Assembly (NCBI GenBank): GCA_041745535.1
Contig: JBGTIS010000178.1
Location: forward strand, 1 to 59,402
From: JBGTIS01 sp041745535
GTDB lineage: Bacteria > Bacteroidota > Bacteroidia > Cytophagales > Cyclobacteriaceae
Direction of reading: 5' to 3'
Length of the DNA: 59,402 bases
Shown here: positions 53,368 through 59,402 of the stretch, piece after piece
Position numbering within the stretch: position 1 is the first letter of the stretch
How the letters are laid out: the number at the start of each line of letters is the position of its first letter
Program-made: the position numbers and the translations under genes
Notes under the pieces: model-generated
Database searches by the model: none
The model's input: only the letters and a program-made list of their open reading frames with translations
What the model was told of the DNA's origin: nothing

Positions 53368-54548
53368 GTGGATAACCAAACGCGTTCAGGTAAAAATTTT
53401 TCAGACTATAGCGCCATCTTGATTTTGCTTATTTCATTACTGTCTATTATTGGTTACCTGTATGTGATAAATGTATTTTATGCCGTACTGAAAAATATTC
53501 CTATGGCACTCCATACAGCCATTAGTTTTTTTCTGCTGGGGTAGGCCATTATATAAATATATCCTAACCAGGGCATTATGGTTCACATTACCAGTAACCG
53601 GGCAGGTGGGGTGGTAGCCAGAAAAATTATTCCTGCGGTATTACTGTTTCCTATAGTACTTGACGGTGTTTTACTGATTTCCGAATGGCGAAAATTATTT
53701 GGCTCCGACATTGGCACAGCCGTTTTCACGGTAGGTATTATTGTACTCTTTTTGTGATCTGCCTGCCCATTATCCAGTCATTGAACCAGGCTGATGAAGC
53801 CAAAGAAAAAGCGGAACCTGCTTTGTTGCAAACTGTGGACAATCTTAAAATCCGAACCGAACAGCTCGAGGTATCCAACAAAGAACTGGAATCATTTTCA
53901 TACTCGGTAAGTCACGATTTAAGAGCGCCACCGCGTGCGGTAAATGGCTATGCGCAGGTACTATTGAACGATTATGGGGATATACTGGACAAAGACGCGA
54001 AAAAAATAATTCATACTATTTCGTATAATGGAAAAAAAATGGGCAATCTGGTGGACACGCTTCTTCAGTTTGCGAAAATAGGAAAAACGGGAATCAGCAA
54101 AAAGCAGATAGACATGTTCTGGTTGGCAAATTCTGTAGTTGAAGAACTCCGCGCGTTATTAAAGGACAAACCCGCAATAACCATTGAACCCATACCGCCT
54201 GCCTATGGCGATGAGGCGCTGGTAACCCAGGTTCTCGAAAATCTTATTTCCAATGCCATTAAGTATTCTGGCAAAAATCCTAACCCGCAAATCAAGATCG
54301 GCACGGTAAATCTGGATGCTGGTGTAGCTTATTATGTGCAGGATAATGGAGATGGCTTCGACATGCGGCATTATAACAAACTTTTTATGGTTTTTCACCG
54401 GCTGCACGGGCAGGAAGAATTTGAAGGTACCGGAATAGGGTTAGCCATCGCGCAAAAAATCATCCTGTTACATAAAGGCGCTATATGGGCTGAAGGAAAA
54501 AAAGGTGAAGGCGCTACTTTTTATTTTACGCTTTCCCATCATCAGTAA
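53368..54548 (+). pseudogene. Sensor histidine kinase pseudogene: two in-frame stops plus a frameshift
   Basis: From a GTG at 53368 a frame encodes a membrane sensor, with helices in LILLISLLSIIGYLYVINVF and MALHTAISFFLLG. TAG at 53542 and TAA at 53554 interrupt it. The frame continues (MVHITSNRAGGVVARKIIP, then FPIVLDGVLLISEW and a third helix) to TGA at 53755. The kinase then resumes in another frame (open from 53685): QADEAKEKAE, HisKA SYSVSHDLRAPPRAVNGYAQ, HATPase NLISNAIKYSG, DNGDGFD, GTGIGLAIAQKII. The kinase core is therefore cut from its membrane sensor. A core starting at 53685 could be made but has a frameshifted N-terminus. Confidence 0.85.
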
Positions 54549-54744
54549 TTTTTTATGCGGTAAAAAAAATATTTAGTAATTGCAGGTTATTTCCAAAATA
54601 AATATTTTAGAATGATTTGTCGGAAGTAACTGGCAGAGAATTGGTGATAATTAACGCAAGAACAACAAACATGACCAAGCGGTTTGGGAATAATGCCAGG
54701 CAAACCAGCGGTCAATTTTTTAATATACTTAAATAAATTGTAAA

Positions 54745-55188
54745 ATGAATGATGAAAATCATGTAGAAGTTATTTTTATTGAAGACAGCCCTTAAGATGC
54801 TGATCTTATGTTGCGGTCATTAAGAAAATACAGATTAGCCAATAAAATTAAGTTAATATCTGATGGACAACAGGCGATGGAATACCTGTTCGGTGATGGG
54901 GAGTTTACTAAAACTCTTCCCAATATTCCTAAACTGATTTTGCTCGATCTGAAGCTGCCTAAAGTAGATGGATTGGAAATTCTTGAGAAAATAAAAAAGG
55001 ACGAAAAACTCAAAAATATTCCGGTAGTAGTGCTTACTTCTTCCAATGAGAGTATAGATATTCAAAAAGCATACGACCTGGGAGCGAATAGTTATATCGT
55101 AAAACCTGTAGATTATGTTAAATTTACAGAGGCCATTCAGCAATTGGGCATGTATTGGCTGGTTTTGAATCAACTATCTAAAAAATAA
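54745..55188 (+). pseudogene. Rcp1-like single-domain response regulator, interrupted by a stop codon
   Basis: The frame opens at ATG 54745 with MNDENHVEVIFIEDSP, the first strand and acidic pocket, then hits TAA at 54793-54795, where family members have Glu or Gln, and continues with DADLMLRSLRKYRL. An ATG at 54808 would give a 126-residue protein with the phospho-acceptor Asp (LILLDLKLPKVDG) and YIVKPVDY, but without strand 1 and the acidic pair needed for Mg2+. So it should not phosphorylate normally. It lies 196 bases after the broken kinase, presumably its partner. Confidence 0.85.
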
Positions 55189-55300
55189 GATGCTATACTT
55201 AGGCTTAACCAAATAAAGAAATAGTTGCGTAAAATGCCTATTCTTATAATCTTTACGCACCAACCCTGGTTAACTAAACACATTACAAATACTTATTACT

Positions 55301-56200
55301 ATGACAACCTTTACAAAAGCAAACACAATTGGATGGATTGGAACCGGCGTAATGGGCATTTCTATGCTTTCGCGCCTACAGCAGCAGGGATACCACTGTG
55401 TAGTATATAACCGCACCCGATCAAAGGCCCAATCGTTGCTCGATCAGGGAGCTATCTGGGCCGATTCGCCCAAAGCTGTAGCCCAGCAATCGGATGTGGT
55501 GTTTACCATAGTAGGGTTTCCTAACGATGTACGAGAAGTATATTTTGGCGAACAGGGTATTTTCGCAGGCATAAAAAAAGATAGCTGTGTGGTAGATATG
55601 ACCACCACCGAACCCAGCCTGGCCATTGAGATTTACAAACACGCAAAAGAAAAAATAGTACAGGCCATTGACGCGCCAGTTTCCGGCGGTGATGTAGGGG
55701 CTAAAAATGGCACCCTTTCTATTATGGTAGGGGGAGAACAACAGGCTGTTGACGATGTAATGCCCTTATTTGAAATTATGGGCAAAAATATTGTGTATCA
55801 GGGAAAAGCCGGTTCCGGCCAGCATACCAAAATGTGTAATCAGATTACCATTGCCGGCACCATGATTGGCGTTTGCGAAAGTCTTTTGTATGGGTATAAA
55901 GCCGGGCTGGATTTATCGGTGATGCTACAGTCCATTAGCGGCGGTGCGGCCAGTTGCTGGACGCTGAGTAACCTGGCGCCTCGTATTGTAGAGCGTAACT
56001 TCGAGCCGGGTTTTTATGTAGAACATTTTATTAAAGACATGGGCATCGCGCTACAGGAAGCCAACCGAATGGGCCTGGCTATGCCGGGCTTATCGTTGGT
56101 AAAACAATTGTACGAAGCCGTAAAAGCCCAGGGCCATGGAAAAAAAGGAACGCATGCGCTGATGCTGGCCCTGGAAACCATTAACCATATAAAGCAGTAA
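55301..56200 (+). CDS. NAD(P)-dependent 3-hydroxyisobutyrate-dehydrogenase-type oxidoreductase
   Basis: A 299-residue beta-hydroxyacid dehydrogenase. The nucleotide-binding GTGVMG is at residues 14-19. Substrate-binding APVSGGDVGAKNGTLSIMVGG and GQHTKMCNQ, with the catalytic Lys, follow, and the C-terminal helical domain shows FVEHFIKDMGIAL-like sequence. It reduces or oxidises 3-hydroxyisobutyrate, tartronate semialdehyde or related short acids; which is not determined. It stands alone after the response regulator. A 12-bp imperfect hairpin follows at 56243-56274. Confidence 0.92.
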   Translation: MTTFTKANTIGWIGTGVMGISMLSRLQQQGYHCVVYNRTRSKAQSLLDQGAIWADSPKAVAQQSDVVFTIVGFPNDVREVYFGEQGIFAGIKKDSCVVDMTTTEPSLAIEIYKHAKEKIVQAIDAPVSGGDVGAKNGTLSIMVGGEQQAVDDVMPLFEIMGKNIVYQGKAGSGQHTKMCNQITIAGTMIGVCESLLYGYKAGLDLSVMLQSISGGAASCWTLSNLAPRIVERNFEPGFYVEHFIKDMGIALQEANRMGLAMPGLSLVKQLYEAVKAQGHGKKGTHALMLALETINHIKQ

Positions 56201-56242
56201 AGCTGGTTCCTTTTTATACCTGTCTGCATATCTTCGATGGTG

Positions 56243-56274
56243 GAGAACAACTTTTTTCTGTGAAAGTCGTTCTC
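56243..56274. repeat. Imperfect hairpin between the dehydrogenase and helicase genes
   Basis: GAGAACAACTTT (56243-56254) pairs with AAAGTCGTTCTC (56263-56274) with one mismatch (a G-U wobble only on the minus-strand RNA). There is no downstream T run on the plus strand, so a terminator role is unclear. It could be a regulatory RNA structure in front of the helicase gene. Confidence 0.4.
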
Positions 56275-56420
56275 AACTAGGTTGAACTATATATCTATTA
56301 TCATCTTTCATTACAATTTGAACCTCCAGGCCACTTTAAATTCCTGCATTTTTTACCGCTGATTAAGAAACCAGAAAGTTCTGGACAGCTCTTTTATAAA
56401 AAAACATTTAAAATATTATA

Positions 56421-57692
56421 ATGACATTTAAAGATTTAAACCTTATTGAGCCAATCCAAAAGGCTTTAAAAACAGAAGGATATACCACTCCTACACCTAT
56501 TCAGGCACAATCTATTCCCATCATATTCAAAAACAGAGACTTACTGGGCTGTGCGCAAACCGGCACCGGCAAAACAGCTGCTTTTGCAATTCCTATTCTG
56601 CAGTTGTTGTACGAAGAACAAAGACAACAAAAGTCTTACATACAAAAAACTATTAAATCGCTGATTTTGACTCCTACGCGGGAGCTGGCTATTCAGATTG
56701 GTGAAAGCTTTGCCGCTTATGGCCGCCATACCGGATTAAAACATGCGGTTATTTATGGTGGCGTGGGCCAGAAACAGCAAACCGATCAGATCAGAGCTGG
56801 CTTAGACATTCTGATTGCCACGCCGGGCCGGCTGCTCGACCTGATGCAACAGCGGTATATCAGTCTTCAGCATATTCAATTGTTTGTGCTGGATGAAGCC
56901 GACCGCATGCTGGATATGGGCTTTATTCACGACATTAAGAAAGTGATTGCCAAACTACCCGCAAAAAGGCAATCGCTGTTCTTTTCAGCTACTATGCCTG
57001 CCAACATTGTAGAGCTTTCTCGAAGTATATTAACCAATCCGGTAAAAATAGAAGTTACGCCCGCTTCTTCCACAGCCGAAACCGTACAGCAATCGGTATA
57101 TTATGTTGATAAAGGAAACAAGCGGCAACTGCTTACGCATTTGTTGCAGGACGATTCTATTGTATCGGCTTTGGTGTTTACCCGTACCAAACATGGCGCC
57201 AACCGGGTTACCAAAAACCTGGCCAGCGATGGCATACACGCAGAAGCTATTCATGGTAATAAGTCGCAATCAGCCAGGCAAAATGCTCTGAAAAACTTTA
57301 AAAACGGGCGAACCCGTGTGCTAGTGGCCACCGACATCGCTGCTCGTGGTATTGATGTAGATGATTTGTCGCATGTAATCAACTTTGAATTACCCAACAT
57401 TCCAGAAACCTATGTGCACCGGATTGGCCGTACTGGCCGGGCAGGCGCCAGCGGAAAAGCCCTTTCTTTCTGCGATGCTGAAGAGAAAGCCTTTTTGAAA
57501 GATATTCATAAGTTAATTGATAAACCCATTCCTGTAGTAGAAGATCATCCTTACCTGCTAACCCATACCGGACCGGCTCCGCAAACAAAAACGGCTAACC
57601 CTGACAAGAACAGGCGGCCGAATTCTTCATCCGATTCTTTTAACAAAAACCGGAAAAAATGGTACGGTAAGCCACGGCAAAATAGAGGATAG
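56421..57692 (+). CDS. DEAD-box RNA helicase (RhlE-like)
   Basis: A 423-residue ATP-dependent RNA helicase. Motifs in order: F-x-Q motif TPTPIQAQSIP, Walker A AQTGTGKTAAF, PTRELAIQ, TPGRLLD, DEADRMLDMGF, SATMP, then ARGIDVDDL and YVHRIGRTGRAG in the second RecA domain. The C-terminal tail (about residues 380-423) is basic and Asn/Lys-rich, without an RNA-recognition domain; this suits the RhlE type, involved in ribosome assembly and cold adaptation. It has its own terminator. Confidence 0.94.
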   Translation: MTFKDLNLIEPIQKALKTEGYTTPTPIQAQSIPIIFKNRDLLGCAQTGTGKTAAFAIPILQLLYEEQRQQKSYIQKTIKSLILTPTRELAIQIGESFAAYGRHTGLKHAVIYGGVGQKQQTDQIRAGLDILIATPGRLLDLMQQRYISLQHIQLFVLDEADRMLDMGFIHDIKKVIAKLPAKRQSLFFSATMPANIVELSRSILTNPVKIEVTPASSTAETVQQSVYYVDKGNKRQLLTHLLQDDSIVSALVFTRTKHGANRVTKNLASDGIHAEAIHGNKSQSARQNALKNFKNGRTRVLVATDIAARGIDVDDLSHVINFELPNIPETYVHRIGRTGRAGASGKALSFCDAEEKAFLKDIHKLIDKPIPVVEDHPYLLTHTGPAPQTKTANPDKNRRPNSSSDSFNKNRKKWYGKPRQNRG

Positions 57693-57718
57693 GTTTTATA
57701 ATCAATATTTTATTGTTG

Positions 57719-57753
57719 TAGCCCGGAATTTAAATCTCCAGGCTATTTTTTTT
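57719..57753 (+). terminator. Terminator after the helicase gene
   Basis: TAGCCCGGA (57719-57727) pairs with TCCAGGCTA (57737-57745) with one mismatch, then eight Ts. It lies 27 bases after the stop. Confidence 0.7.
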
Positions 57754-57897
57754 CCTTCTTTTGCTGAATTCCATTTCTACTTCATTCCTTCTTTTCCCTG
57801 ACCTCTGACCCACTGGATAGGGCAGTAGTATTGCCAACTATTTTGACTCAGGCAGGGGCATATGGTTTCGTGCTGTATGTCACAGGATTAGTTAGAG

Positions 57898-58821
57898 TCA
57901 AGGTTCTATAACAATACGTTTGAAAAAATATTTTTTGTCTTGCACAAAAACTAATGTGTATACACCCGTTCTTAAGTTTGAAAAGTTCAGTGTGGTTTTC
58001 TCTTTAAAGGAAATGGTTTCGTATTTAATAACATGGCCCTGTTGATCATAAAGTTTATAAGTCCAGGCTTCAAAACCCATTTGTGGTACAATTATATCAA
58101 CAAAACCCTTGCTAGGGTTAGGATATAGGGTTGCTTCATCAGTTATATGTTCCTGTTCTAATCCTGTTATAGTATTTAATTGCAGAGACCCGGCAAAAAA
58201 ATTACTGGTTTTGTAATTTGTAACAGGAATGGGCATATCGTTGAATACAGCCCCAGGTGAGAAATAGCCGGCAAAGTATAACTTATTATTAGAATCAATA
58301 TGTATATCCAAAATATTAGATGAGTTTGCATTTCCATTGAGCACCCACTCTAGGCTGCCTGAATGATCGTATTTAGCCAAAAAGCCTAACCCTTCGTTAT
58401 AAATATCATTTAAATATATAAGTTGAATTGAGTCAGCGTCATCATAAAATGTAGTTTCTGGATTCAGGTACCCTCCAAAGTATACATTATCTTCCGTATC
58501 TACTTCTACAGTATAACCAGTATCATTTTCTACCGAGCCAGCAGTTCTTATCCATTCCAGATGATTATCTGATGTTAGTTTACCACAAAAAAAATCATAG
58601 CCGCCTTTACTCTGAATCACAATATTTTCAGCTGATATATTTCCACTAAATGTACCCGTAAAATACACATCACCTTGATCTGTAACTCGAATTTTATTCC
58701 CTATCTGATCATATTTACCACTTACTTCTCGAATCCACTGAAAATTCCCATCTTTGTTAATCTTGCCAATAATCACATCTTCCTGATTTTGAGTTTTAGC
58801 AGTACATAAGTATTCAGCCAC
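57898..58821 (-). pseudogene. T9SS surface protein with SBBP-like repeats, 5' end missing
   Basis: A 307-residue frame with no signal peptide, starting only at GTG. Repeats of a beta-propeller (SBBP type) are seen: EDVIIGKINKDGNFQWIRE, GDVYFTGTFSGN, LAKYDHSGSLEWVLNG, NKLYFAGYFSPGA. The C-terminal type A sorting domain begins LYPNPSKGFVDI and ends NLRTGVYTLVFV and IVIEP. An in-frame stop (58837-58839) sits just upstream, and the first repeat is cut. Such proteins need a signal peptide for export, so this is a truncated remnant fused behind a foreign sequence. Confidence 0.82.
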
Positions 58822-59402
58822 CCTTCTAATTGCTTTTCAAATGCTTCCAATACTTCTGCCACCAACTTTTGCTCAAGATCAGAGCCGTCTGGTTTATCCT
58901 GATGAGAAGCACTGGCATTAGTCGCTGAACCACTGAGGTTGTTTTCCTTACTGATGTTCCCCTCAGCATCCACCGAATAGGAATTGCCATTTTGATCAGT
59001 AATCGCCAATACCTCCCCCTCTTTCGGCACCTGTTGAGCTACTATTTCTTCTTTGTTTTCAGAATCTACCGCTACTACCTGTCCTGCATCATTGACATAC
59101 ACCTGAACTACTTCACTCTCTATGGTCAGGGTGGTTACCGCTGCTTCATCCTGTGAGCCGGTAGGGTTATCAGCCGCTGTAGCCGCTGCTTCATTGGCTT
59201 CTGATGGGTCTTGTTGGTGTTCAGGCTGAGCGGGATGCTCCTGCTGCCACCTTTGTTGAAAACCTTCTAACCCCTCACTTAAGGCGACTACCTCCCCTTT
59301 TACCAGGTTAAAGTCCTCATCTATCCATACCCTTTCAAACTTCACTGGTATCTGTGTGCTTAAATAGGGCACCCGCGTCACGCCCCAGCCACTGAATATT
59401 CC
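58773..59402 (-). CDS. 3' part of a large surface-type protein, cut off at the window edge
   Basis: The frame is open to the edge of the window (GIFSGWGVTRVPYLSTQIPVK upstream of the first GTG), so the true start is beyond it. The part seen, about 210 residues, has a strand-rich segment (VPYLSTQIPVKFERVWID), a Gln/Glu/Ala-rich linker, and an acidic stretch with VYVNDAGQVVAV and YSVDAEGNIS. It resembles the middle of large Bacteroidota proteins with fibronectin-like domains. It ends at the helix EVLEAFEKQLEGWLN, followed by out-of-frame residues (TYVLLKLKIRKM), and overlaps the T9SS gene by 49 bases. Confidence 0.7.
   Translation of the reverse strand, partial: GIFSGWGVTRVPYLSTQIPVKFERVWIDEDFNLVKGEVVALSEGLEGFQQRWQQEHPAQPEHQQDPSEANEAAATAADNPTGSQDEAAVTTLTIESEVVQVYVNDAGQVVAVDSENKEEIVAQQVPKEGEVLAITDQNGNSYSVDAEGNISKENNLSGSATNASASHQDKPDGSDLEQKLVAEVLEAFEKQLEGWLNTYVLLKLKIRKM

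Noticed and set aside
53685..54548. Intact soluble histidine kinase
   Set aside because: Its first residues are a frameshifted reading of a membrane sensor continuing from an upstream frame with two stops.
55226..55259. TGCGTAAA / TTTACGCA inverted repeat before the dehydrogenase gene as an operator
   Set aside because: Eight-base arms with an 18-base spacer in AT-rich DNA are weak, and no promoter element is associated.

Overview
The window comes from a member of the Bacteroidota, most likely a Cytophagales-type bacterium. Evidence: an LpxC-FabZ fusion gene, PorX (the type IX secretion regulator with a PglZ domain), two proteins ending in type IX (T9SS) sorting domains, a DUF6089-type and a DUF5723-type outer-membrane protein, almost no Shine-Dalgarno motifs, and several promoters of the Bacteroidota type (TTG-N18-20-TAnnTTTG). 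The DNA is moderately AT-rich and gene-dense. I saw no rRNA, tRNA or CRISPR array.

Layout. 1-342: decayed 3' part of an IS5-like transposase. 646-4784 (minus): dnaN, then the rplM-rpsI-rpsB-tsf operon with a clear promoter and terminator. 4895-9894: RluA-type pseudouridine synthase, PD40-OmpA protein, DUF6089 barrel protein (plus) and an orphan sensor kinase. 9914-13891 (minus): K+ channel RCK subunit, uridine kinase, RdgB, a double-FKBP lipoprotein and a DHH phosphoesterase, several overlapping. 14235-17329 (plus): Nfu-type Fe-S scaffold and mutS2. 17385-23160 (minus): small lipoprotein, ABC ATPase, then lpxA, lpxC-fabZ, lpxD and an HD phosphohydrolase, which make lipid A. 23387-26598 (plus): porX-tsaE-ald, three overlapping genes. 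26637-35786: LuxE-like acyl-protein synthetase, lipoproteins, orphan OpuCA-type ATPase, a lipoprotein/barrel pair, SRPBCC protein, HDAC-like deacetylase, rhomboid protease and a small T9SS cargo. 36033-37250: a stand-alone nuoD. 37375-43944 (plus): LD-carboxypeptidase, arginine decarboxylase coupled to a deoxyhypusine-synthase-like enzyme, and an MlaE-F-D lipid transport operon. 43999-51071 (minus): TIM-barrel isomerase, lipocalin, GH15, SDR glucose dehydrogenase and GH63 enzymes. 51348-53246 (plus): Nramp-UspA fusion with a palindrome over its promoter. 53368-55188: a two-component pair broken in both members. 55301-57692: hydroxyisobutyrate-type dehydrogenase and DEAD-box helicase. 57898-59402 (minus): a 5'-truncated T9SS protein joined out of frame to the end of an unrelated large protein that runs off the window.

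Most of the window is core housekeeping. The points most worth a second look are the arginine decarboxylase/deoxyhypusine-synthase-like pair (a possible uncharacterised polyamine or protein-modification step), the glucosidase/glucose-dehydrogenase cassette divergent from the Nramp-UspA fusion, the co-decayed two-component system, the chimeric junction at the right edge, and the detached nuoD.
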